Origin: Hugenholtzia roseola DSM 9546
Lineage (GTDB): Bacteria > Bacteroidota > Bacteroidia > Cytophagales > Bernardetiaceae
Direction: 5' to 3'
Length of the DNA: 48,209 nt
Assembly (NCBI RefSeq): GCF_000422585.1
Contig: NZ_KE383890.1
Coordinates: 1-48,209 of the forward strand
In this document: positions 19,401 through 25,218 of the stretch, piece after piece
Numbering within the stretch: position 1 is the first letter of the stretch
Layout of the letters: each line of letters starts with the position of its first letter
Position numbers and translations under genes: made by a program
Notes under the pieces: model-generated
Databases searched by the model: none
What the model was told of the DNA's origin: nothing
What the model saw: only the letters and a program-made list of their open reading frames with translations

Positions 19401-19772
19401 CAACTCGGTAATTTTTTTGTCCTTAAAATCGGGCAGTGCGTAGCGCGAAAGTCCTTCATAGAAAGTAAAAGACCAATCTTCGGGCGCGAAAATGCTCGGA
19501 AATTGTAGTAAAATAAGCGTATCTTTTAATACTTGAATTTCTACAAAAGAAAAATGATAATGTGCTAACTGCCTTTCAGAAGCAAGACCGCCTTCTTCTT
19601 TTTTGAGATATTGATACAAATCTTGTAAAAAAATGCGTGCTTGCTTTTGGGTAGTGGGCGCGATAAGGGCTTCTAAGATTTGCTTAAAATTTTGATAGGA
19701 TTTTTGGCTCTCTTGGGCGCAATCTTGTAAAAATTCGGGAATTGTTTGGCTTTGGAAGGGAAATTTTTGCAT
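16473..19772 (-). CDS. mmt: Methionine S-methyltransferase (plant-type MMT): methyltransferase plus two aminotransferase-like domains
   Basis: The 1099-residue protein follows plant MMT (about 1090 residues) along its length. MMT makes S-methylmethionine from methionine and SAM. The methyltransferase (1-340) has PEDWSFTFYEGLSR (97-110), SAM loop ELGSGNG (123-129), GLDINPRA (146-153), VEDQFGLGLIAR (253-264) and IIQAADTDIQPLVEIEK (311-327), which I recognise nearly word for word from plant MMT. Residues 375-690 form a degenerate aminotransferase-like half. Residues 700-1095 form a fold-type I PLP domain: NPTG 845-848, D873, lysine K908 in GLSKEMAAGGLRFG, R916 and R1069. As I recall them, plant proteins lack this lysine, so the bacterial domain may be catalytic. 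The enzyme is cytoplasmic. The comA-like gene lies 262 bases upstream across a mobile repeat. Assignment is from remembered similarity; PLP activity is inference. Confidence 0.85.
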   Translation of the reverse strand: MQKFPFQSQTIPEFLQDCAQESQKSYQNFKQILEALIAPTTQKQARIFLQDLYQYLKKEEGGLASERQLAHYHFSFVEIQVLKDTLILLQFPSIFAPEDWSFTFYEGLSRYALPDFKDKKITELGSGNGWISIALAKEYQPAQIFGLDINPRAKVCATLNLYLQALDGQGNLIVEADGKSLLDRVQFETSDLLSHLLETQAQNPKTEKLDVILGCIPQVLNPDQEVISNIIPENATDDYLYSLSNYCGKQGYVEDQFGLGLIARTLEQALDLLKPNGKIILNMGGRPSETVLDRLFQRRGFRIKKVWQRKIIQAADTDIQPLVEIEKYSPHRFEFFIGKNSTEAISATTAQAYLAQGGEIAHSLTVYENRLREPYKIHKIFQLLKEDAYQQAKSALDLHFEREEVADEKINFLATLSETLQKNSFFPYEKTEGTDNLRNYFADYLKSYFYVPFSKKNILIAPEAAALLRNLMQVYQPKTVVATRNFSKIFKNYSQKEKNDFYTYLESPSQAHLAHELISRLAPQMAFLQLSDFQYNTPDAFVRLVEICEKVGTRLFIDISHIFELSSTPKTNGIFQYLVQEKLPAHVGILCGFENNLVYEDLQLGILLSENETLHDLLAKAAEFTYSRTPILTQEYYTTLLYDLLRFQMLKVRSDWGKERSLVLENEDFHQRFVMPKVEVLEAFQHPCLEALTLPLEAQSIRLDYGENELPSPKALKAALFESFVRQNITEAESDLEKDIKLFLEKRFGVLAEKNATLYYAGGVAPIFSEIAQKAAWAGETLIFPQGAYGYFYATAQFYQAKIQELPTSATNQFKINAYDLAEVLEKNHKEGKKSCLFLNAPIVNPTGAIYSPQEINEILAACERYACKVVLDTVFSGLEHNNVYTTYQLEKYFAKPLELLLIGGLSKEMAAGGLRFGFVYFRNPTLLEKIDKQVLNQPHYTIRFACKQIYQALIDKDSYLFKELKTQQDTLQVRAKRLGEVLEETGWEVVKPMGGLFMVAKPSFYLGKKLSLTWLQKIAQKEEKGDKNPKKIEKFYILDSHNISEAIFYSTGLLLNNAQWTGIPLHCRFVLSVEEATFEAALLALEDFYAKVRACCQL

Positions 19773-19827
19773 AGAATATAAAAATAGGGTAAGATTTTAA
19801 ACTAAGCCAAACCCCTCCCTTAGAAGG

Positions 19828-19996
19828 GTAGCGGTGTTAAGTTCTAAAAATCAGAGTCAAATGTAGGGACAAGGCATTGACTTGTCCTATGCCCCAAACC
19901 CTAAGGGTCTTGAAGACCCTTAGGGTTTAAGTTCAAATTTCATTTCGTTTCTAATTTGAAGAAACAAGAATTTTCACAGAACTTAACATTACTGTT
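19828..19996 (+). mobile_element. 169-bp miniature element with inverted repeats, copy R3
   Basis: The ends are inverted repeats: GGTGTTAAGTTCT (about 19833-19845) on the left and CAGAACTTAACATTACTG (19977-19994) on the right. Inside are the GACAAGGC-type hairpin (19868-19886, imperfect) and a perfect 16-bp stem, AAACCCTAAGGGTCTT with its complement (19896-19928). TAGAAGG occurs directly on both sides (19821-19827 and 19997-20003), like a 7-bp target duplication. A second copy in the opposite orientation lies at 22714-22882. It has no coding capacity, so it would depend on a transposase elsewhere. Confidence 0.75.
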
Positions 19997-20034
19997 TAGA
20001 AGGGGAGGGGTCTGAACTTAATCGTATCAATTTT

Positions 20035-20805
20035 TTACTTATCTAAAAAGAAGTGGAACGTATCACCGCGCAATCCCAGCCGAATGGTTTCGAGGGGAAT
20101 GACCTCATTGGGAGGAATGTTGCCCAAATTGACATTTGCCCCTACTAATTTGATGAAAAATACCTGCTGCGATTTTTGGGGAGCTTCCCAAATAATTTTT
20201 TCAGCGGGGATTTTGGTGAGAATTTCCTGCACCAAACCTGAACGCACCTCCCCTGTGGAGCGAAAAAGACCCACATTTCCGCCTTCTCTTGCTTCGCCGA
20301 TAACTTTCCACGCGCCTGCCTCTAATTCGGCTTGCATGAGCTGAATCCATTGATAGGGGGGAATGATTTTTTCGGCATCTTTCGAGCCTACTTCGGAAAG
20401 TACCGTAACTTGTTGGGCTAAAAGTGAAATATATTTGCACTTTTCGTCGTGAGGCAATTCGATAGAGCCATCGGAAACTTCGGCAAATTCCATTTGGTAC
20501 TTATCCAAAACCCTACGGTAGTCCTCGATTTGGTCGCGCACCAAAAAGGCTTCGAAAAGCGTTCCGCCGAAATAAGTAGGGATTCCTGCCGCTTTATAGA
20601 CGGCTAATTTTTCTTTGAGATTTTTGGTAACATAAGAAGTAGCCCAGCCGAGTTTGACGATGTCGATATGGTCGCCTGCTACACTTATCATATCCTCGAC
20701 TTCACGGATACTCAAACCCTTATCCATGACCATTGTATAGCCCTGACTGCGGGGCTTTACCGTTCTTTCGGGGACTTGCTTCAAGAAGTAGTTTTGTTCT
20801 TGCAT
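20035..20805 (-). CDS. comA: Phosphosulfolactate synthase (ComA family)
   Basis: The 256-residue TIM-barrel protein fits the ComA family, which adds sulfite to phosphoenolpyruvate to give (R)-2-phospho-3-sulfolactate. Typical segments are the N-terminal PRSQGYTMVMDKGL, DIVKLGWATSY, IPTYFGGTLFEAF, VSDGSIELPHDEK and VIGEAREGGNVGLF; the C-terminal IPPNEVIPLETIRLGLRGDT is also conserved. In methanogens this is the first step of coenzyme M synthesis. In Bacteroidota, phosphosulfolactate could feed sulfonates such as cysteate and the sulfonolipids of gliding species, but no ComB, ComC, cysteate or capnine gene is visible here. The related plant protein Hsa32 shows that family membership does not fix the substrate. 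A perfect 9-bp hairpin separates it from the next gene. Confidence 0.85.
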   Translation of the reverse strand: MQEQNYFLKQVPERTVKPRSQGYTMVMDKGLSIREVEDMISVAGDHIDIVKLGWATSYVTKNLKEKLAVYKAAGIPTYFGGTLFEAFLVRDQIEDYRRVLDKYQMEFAEVSDGSIELPHDEKCKYISLLAQQVTVLSEVGSKDAEKIIPPYQWIQLMQAELEAGAWKVIGEAREGGNVGLFRSTGEVRSGLVQEILTKIPAEKIIWEAPQKSQQVFFIKLVGANVNLGNIPPNEVIPLETIRLGLRGDTFHFFLDK

Positions 20806-20839
20806 TTATTAGTGAGAATAAGTTGGAATAGATGGGCAA

Positions 20840-20869
20840 GCCATAGGCAGCAAAGGCTTCGCCTATGGC
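20840..20869. promoter_or_regulatory. Perfect 9-bp hairpin between orf216 and comA
   Basis: GCCATAGGC (20840-20848) and GCCTATGGC (20861-20869) pair exactly around a 12-base loop. On the minus strand it lies 8 bases after the upstream stop and 34 bases before the comA start. Without a T-run it could be an attenuating or processing structure, or a weak terminator. Confidence 0.45.
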
Positions 20870-20876
20870 GTTGATT

Positions 20877-21527
20877 TTAGTCTTCGTCCTCCCAAATTTC
20901 GGGTGAAAGCGAAAAGATGTAAAAAATTTCGTCCTTTTTAGAGCGCAGGTCTTTGATTTGCACCTGCTCGAAGACGGGTTTTTCTACCTCGTGCGCAAAG
21001 GCTTCTACGCCTTCTTCACACATCAATTGAAAAAGCGTTTCAAAAAGAACTTTTTTGTCTTTTGTCTGCTCCAAGACCAAATCCACCGCCTTTTGGTACA
21101 AGCCTTCGGGCGAACTTTCATAGATATCGAACCATACATACCCCTGCGGCGGCTCTGCATTTTCTTTGGCTTCTTTGAGAAGGGCAGGGATTCGCTTTTG
21201 CACCTCTTGTAAGATTTTCTTTTCCTCGCCGCTTACCTTTTTGAGTAGGGCATTTTGAAAGGCAGGCTGCTCGATGGCTACACTTTCGCAAGCCAAAATC
21301 CAATAATAGGGGTCGAGAATCCAAGCGTCAGACTGCAAAATTTCTACGACTTCGCTATATAAGTCGAGGGTGTGCGAAATCTGATAGTAATGGTCTTGGT
21401 ATCTGACCATAAAGCTGCTGTCCTCGAAAAGTTCGGCAATTTCGAAGTCGTTTTTGTTGCATTTGGCATAAAGGGCAAAGGCTTGTTCATACCAACTTTG
21501 GTCGTAAAGGCGTTTGTAATTAGTCAT
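20877..21527 (-). CDS. Acidic cytoplasmic protein of unknown function
   Basis: I do not recognise this 216-residue protein. It has no signal peptide or membrane segment, is strongly acidic (ending EIWEDED) and mostly helical, with aromatic-rich stretches (YDQSWYEQAFALYAKC, DPYYWILACESV). It reads like a small helical scaffold or immunity-type protein, but no motif supports a function. Its ATG overlaps the asd stop codon by 8 bases (21520-21527), so it is almost certainly translated from the asd transcript by coupling. It is followed by comA after 71 bases, so asd, this gene and comA may form one operon. Confidence 0.75.
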   Translation of the reverse strand: MTNYKRLYDQSWYEQAFALYAKCNKNDFEIAELFEDSSFMVRYQDHYYQISHTLDLYSEVVEILQSDAWILDPYYWILACESVAIEQPAFQNALLKKVSGEEKKILQEVQKRIPALLKEAKENAEPPQGYVWFDIYESSPEGLYQKAVDLVLEQTKDKKVLFETLFQLMCEEGVEAFAHEVEKPVFEQVQIKDLRSKKDEIFYIFSLSPEIWEDED

Positions 21528-22527
21528 GAGAAGGTTTTAAGATTTGTTTTTCGAGGAGATATTCGGCAATCTGGACGGCATTGGTAGCCGCGCCCTTGCG
21601 TAGGTTGTCTGCCACAATCCAAAGGTTGAGGGTATGCGGCTGACTTTCGTCGCGTCGGATTCTGCCCACAAAGACCTCATCTTTTTGGTGGGAAAGCAAA
21701 GGCATGGGATAGAGGTTGTTTTTGACATCATCTTGCACCACTACGCCTTTTGCATTTTCTAAAATCTGGCGCACCGCTTGAAGGTCAAAATCGCGCTCAA
21801 ATTCTACATTGACGGCTTCGGAATGTCCGCCCATGACGGGGATACGCACCGTAGTAGCGGTAACGCCGAGCGTGTAGTCGTTGAGGATTTTTTTGGTTTC
21901 ATTGACCATCTTCATCTCCTCTTTGGTGTAGCCGTTGTCTAAAAAGACATCAATATGCGGCAACACATTTAGGTCAATCGGGTGCGGATAGACGCGCTTC
22001 ACGTCATTTTCGCCTTTGCGCTCTGCCATAAGCTGCTCTACTGCCTCTTTTCCTGTGCCTGTAACGGATTGGTAAGTAGAAACGACGATACGTTTTATCT
22101 TGAAAGCGTCGTGCAAAGGTTTGAGTGCCACTACCATCTGGATTGTCGAGCAGTTGGGATTGGCAATGATTTTATCCGCTGCCGTTAGGACATCGCCATT
22201 CACTTCGGGAACGACTAATTTGTGTGCCTGATGCATGCGCCAAGCCGACGAATTATCGATAACCGTAGTACCGACGGCGGCAAATTGGGGCGCGTATTCC
22301 AAAGAAACACTGCCACCTGCCGAAAAAAGTGCCACATCGGGGGCAAGCGCAATCGCTTCTTGTAGGCTTCTGATAGGATAAGATTTGCCTTTAAAAGACA
22401 CCATCTTTCCGATAGAACGCGCGGAGGCAACGGGAATAAGGTCGGAAAGGGGGAAATTGCGCTCGGCAAGGACAGCCAACATTTCTTGTCCTACCAAACC
22501 TGTAGCACCAACGATAGCAACTTTCAT
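21520..22527 (-). CDS. asd: Aspartate-semialdehyde dehydrogenase
   Basis: This 335-residue NADP-dependent enzyme reduces aspartyl phosphate to aspartate semialdehyde, the branch point to lysine/diaminopimelate, threonine and methionine. The start at 22527 gives the classical N-terminus MKVAIVGATGLVGQEML. An upstream in-frame ATG at 22578 lies in the leader hairpin region and is rejected. The nucleophile is C126 in NPNCSTIQMV, with Q153 in TYQSVTGTGK and the substrate-binding histidine in PVMGGHSEAVNVEF. The promoter at 22611-22641 fits a leader of about 75 bases. The stop overlaps the start of the unknown acidic gene by 8 bases. Homoserine made from its product supplies the methionine enzymes nearby. 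Confidence 0.96.
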   Translation of the reverse strand: MKVAIVGATGLVGQEMLAVLAERNFPLSDLIPVASARSIGKMVSFKGKSYPIRSLQEAIALAPDVALFSAGGSVSLEYAPQFAAVGTTVIDNSSAWRMHQAHKLVVPEVNGDVLTAADKIIANPNCSTIQMVVALKPLHDAFKIKRIVVSTYQSVTGTGKEAVEQLMAERKGENDVKRVYPHPIDLNVLPHIDVFLDNGYTKEEMKMVNETKKILNDYTLGVTATTVRIPVMGGHSEAVNVEFERDFDLQAVRQILENAKGVVVQDDVKNNLYPMPLLSHQKDEVFVGRIRRDESQPHTLNLWIVADNLRKGAATNAVQIAEYLLEKQILKPSHD

Positions 22528-22569
22528 GAAAGCATTTGCGATTTGAGGTGAAGAAAGGGAAGGAAGCAA

Positions 22570-22589
22570 GCCGCTCATTATCGAGCGGC
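22570..22589 (-). promoter_or_regulatory. Hairpin in the asd leader
   Basis: GCCGCTC (22570-22576) and GAGCGGC (22583-22589) form a perfect 7-bp stem with a 6-base loop in the asd 5' leader. It may influence translation or RNA stability. I could not match it to the lysine riboswitch or any other known riboswitch. Confidence 0.4.
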
Positions 22590-22610
22590 ACTGCTTCTCT
22601 TATTTGGGTG

Positions 22611-22641
22611 CGAAAGTACCTATTTCTTCTCAAAAAACAAA
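22611..22641 (-). promoter_or_regulatory. Promoter of asd (TTTG-N19-TACTTTCG)
   Basis: On the minus strand, TTTG (22638-22641) is followed after 19 bases by TACTTTCG (22611-22618). This differs from the TAnnTTTG consensus at one position. The spacing is canonical and the site is 84 bases upstream of the ATG at 22527. Confidence 0.6.
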
Positions 22642-22713
22642 AAATCGCCTTGCACCGCTACCAAAAGACGAAGGGTTTTGAAGCCCCTTCACATTTCAAG
22701 AGAGGATAGAGCG

Positions 22714-22882
22714 CAGTAATGTTAAGTTTTGTAAAAAGCCTTGTTTTTTCAAATTTGATACGAAATAAAATTTGGACTTAAACCCTAAGGGTCTTGAAGA
22801 CCCTTAGGGTTTGGGGCATAGGACAAGGCGATGACTTGTCCCTACATTTGCATCTAATTTTTAGAATTTAACATCACTGGGG
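22714..22882 (-). mobile_element. 169-bp miniature element with inverted repeats, copy R4
   Basis: This is the inverted relative of R3. CAGTAATGTTAAGTTTT (22714-22730) and AGAATTTAACATCACTG (22863-22879) are terminal inverted repeats. The perfect 16-bp stem recurs at 22780-22812 and the GACAAGGC-type hairpin at about 22821-22842. TAGAGCG flanks it directly at 22707-22713 and 22883-22889, a 7-bp target duplication. R3 and R4 are the same length and share the order of all internal parts. Confidence 0.78.
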
Positions 22883-22902
22883 TAGAGCGGTCTAAACGCA
22901 AA

Positions 22903-22927
22903 ACCCCTCCTTTTTAAGGGGAGGGGT
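22903..22927. repeat. C/G-rich hairpin
   Basis: ACCCCTCC (22903-22910) pairs with GGAGGGGT (22920-22927). It belongs to the same class as the palindrome at 4686-4705 and the hairpin into which R3 appears to have inserted. A transcriptional terminator role for the desaturase gene is unlikely because another element separates them. Confidence 0.45.
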
Positions 22928-22967
22928 CAGGCTAATACAGAAAATCTTTATGATTTTTGTATTTTTT

Positions 22968-23187
22968 GGCGTTGTTACAACGGTCAGAAGGTCAAAAAAC
23001 GGAGTTTTGTGCTTGGTGCAAACCTGCTGAACCCCCACCCTGCCCTCCCCCCATAGGGGAGGGTTCGAAAACCAAATCATTTTTTTTGCATTTATGCAAA
23101 AAAAATGATTCCGAATCAAAGCCCCGCCCTATGGGGGCGGGGTTTGGGGTGGGGTGCATTTAAGGCTTTTATCGTTGTAACAACGCC
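22968..23187. mobile_element. 220-bp palindromic miniature element with inverted repeats
   Basis: GGCGTTGTTACAACG (22968-22982) and CGTTGTAACAACGCC (23173-23187) are perfect 15-bp terminal inverted repeats, and the octamer TATTTTTT directly flanks both ends (22960-22967 and 23188-23195). Inside, two C/G-rich arms (about 23030-23063 and 23121-23157) are imperfect reverse complements. The centre is a perfect 17-bp stem, AATCATTTTTTTTGCAT at 23075-23091 with its complement at 23094-23110. The whole unit can fold as one long hairpin. No coding capacity is seen. Confidence 0.75.
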
Positions 23188-23224
23188 TATTTTTTGCGAC
23201 TTTTTGCGATTTTTTACAATTTTT

Positions 23225-24406
23225 TTAAGAAAGCTCTACGGGTTGCGCCTGCGGCTTTGTGGCTTGTTGGGCGGCTTCTAAGGCTTCTTTTCCAAATTTT
23301 TTCAGGCAGCGATAATGCGATTTTAAAGCACCCACAAAGGTTTTGTTTTCAATGTAAGGCACGCCAAACTCTTTTGCGGTAGCTTCTACAATTTTGGAAA
23401 TTTCCTTGTAATGCACATGGCAGATGTGCGGGAAAAGGTGGTGTTCAATCTGAAAATTCAAGCCTCCACAAAGGTAATTGGCAATCGCACTTTCACGTGC
23501 AAAATTAGCCGTCGTGTGCATCTGGTGAATCGCCCAATTTTCTTCGATGTTGCCTTCCTGATTGGGAGAGGGAAAGTCTGTGCCTTCTACTACGTGCGCT
23601 AATTGAAAGACCAAGCCCAAGACCAAGCCTTCGGTGAGGTGCATCATCAAAAATCCGAGCAAAAACTGCGGCACTGTAATATCCAAAAATATCAGCGGCA
23701 GGGCAATGAACATAATGTAGTAAAGAAATTTGAAGAAAAATAGGTTGAAATACGCCCAACCGCTTTCCTTTCTATTTTCTACCTGTCCTATTTTTTCTTT
23801 AAAAAATTTGATATAATCTTTTCTAAGCACCCAAGAGAGCGAAGCCAAGCCATAAAGCGGAAAAGCATAAAGGTGCTGATAGCGCATAATGCCTTTGAGT
23901 TTTTCGGCTTCGGACATGCGCAAAAGACCCGGTGCTACATCTATATCTTCGTCGTGTCCTGCGATATTGGTGTAGGTATGATGGGCGGCATTGTGGCTCA
24001 CGCGCCAAACATCTACATTTGCACCCAAAAGGCTAAAAGAGTGTCCCATGATTTTATTGAGGAGCGTATTATTTGAATACGAGCCATGAATGGCATCATG
24101 GCTTACATTGAAGCCCACAAAGGCAGCAAACGCGCCCAAACAAATTGCCCAAAGGAGCATCATGGGGGGCGAAAATTGTCCCGACATAATGAGGGCATAA
24201 AAGAGAATCACGCCTCCACAAAAGATAAAACTTTTGAGGAACATCGCAAAATTGCCTTTTTTAGAGAGGTTGTTGTCTTGAAAATAAGCATCTACGCGCT
24301 TGCGTAGGGTGCTATAAAACTGCGCCTTTTTGGGGTCGGCATCGACAAAGCGCAACATTTTGGCGGTGGTGGTTTTGGTTTCTTGCATGTAGGTTTGATG
24401 AATCAA
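23225..24406 (-). CDS. Membrane fatty acid desaturase (acyl-CoA or acyl-lipid type)
   Basis: The 393-residue di-iron membrane desaturase inserts a double bond into an acyl chain. The three histidine boxes are HDAIH (103-107), HNAAHH (138-143) and QIEHH with the following FPHI. A glutamine as the first residue of the third box is typical of front-end and related desaturases, but no cytochrome b5 domain is fused here. About four hydrophobic segments precede and separate the boxes (residues 57-72, 84-100, 205-225, 233-255). The start could also be the ATG at 24388, which trims six residues. The gene stands alone; a role in membrane fluidity is likely, and the position of the double bond cannot be read from the sequence. 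Confidence 0.88.
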   Translation of the reverse strand: MIHQTYMQETKTTTAKMLRFVDADPKKAQFYSTLRKRVDAYFQDNNLSKKGNFAMFLKSFIFCGGVILFYALIMSGQFSPPMMLLWAICLGAFAAFVGFNVSHDAIHGSYSNNTLLNKIMGHSFSLLGANVDVWRVSHNAAHHTYTNIAGHDEDIDVAPGLLRMSEAEKLKGIMRYQHLYAFPLYGLASLSWVLRKDYIKFFKEKIGQVENRKESGWAYFNLFFFKFLYYIMFIALPLIFLDITVPQFLLGFLMMHLTEGLVLGLVFQLAHVVEGTDFPSPNQEGNIEENWAIHQMHTTANFARESAIANYLCGGLNFQIEHHLFPHICHVHYKEISKIVEATAKEFGVPYIENKTFVGALKSHYRCLKKFGKEALEAAQQATKPQAQPVELS

Positions 24407-25218
24407 GAGATAAAAGACGGTATTATTAGGTGAATGAATAAAAGTAAGGCGTGTTGTTTTGGTTTGAAAGCGTTTTATTTACAAATCGCTTGTTTTATGA
24501 AAATGTTTGGGAAAGACGATTTCATGATTTGATACAGCGGTTGAATCGTGATTTGGAGCAGCCCTGTGGTTATATTTTTTGCAGTTTTATATTTTTTGAT
24601 GCCTCAGATTTGGTGCTTGTGTTCGCTTCGTCTTTTTTGGGGTAGTCTCAATTGGGGGCTTATCTACGGAATGGGTAGGGTAAGAATGGGTAAAGATAAC
24701 GAAAAATGACATCAAAAAAACCCTCTGTAAGAAATTGTCTGAAAATGACGAAAAAAAAGTGCTTTGGCAGGCTCAAAATTTTCTTTTGCACGCTTCGCTT
24801 GCCAAAGCATTGCGCAAAAATAAAGCCGTTGAGGTTTTGATACCGAATAATCATTGGCGTTTTTTTAGAAAGAAGTAGGTTTATTTTGATTATACCACAA
24901 GCCGCCTTTTTTATTTTTATCAAACCCAAAAACTCCTTAATATTGCGTTAGAAACGAAAAAGAAACAAAAAGGCGGCAAGTTTGAAAGAAACCTTAAAAA
25001 AGGGAAAAAACATTCTTTTCAGATGCAGGGTTAAGAAGAAGCAAATTAGGAAAGTTTTGTTTTCTTTCAGAAATTGCACTTTTTAGGAAAAAGGCTTCCA
25101 AAAACCTCACAACTTGTCAGGCAATAAAAAAAGTTAGCAACTTGGGCTAAAATCAACCCCATTAAAAAATCCCTTCCTTTTCATATCCATCATTACTCAA
25201 TAAAATCCTTGTTCTCAC
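24407..25218. other. 812-bp spacer without a convincing gene
   Basis: The spacer holds two notable inverted repeats. GCTTTGGCA pairs with TGCCAAAGC around 24763-24812, and GCCGCCTTTTT (24901-24911) pairs exactly with AAAAAGGCGGC (24967-24977). The longest open frame (about 89 codons, minus strand) has low complexity and no promoter. I saw no TAnnTTTG box for the protease gene at 25219. The region may be a long leader, an unrecognised RNA, or degraded sequence. Confidence 0.4.

Noticed and set aside
24660-24929. 89-codon frame on the minus strand in the desaturase-protease spacer
   Set aside because: Low-complexity, Phe- and Lys-rich product with no start context, promoter or recognised family.
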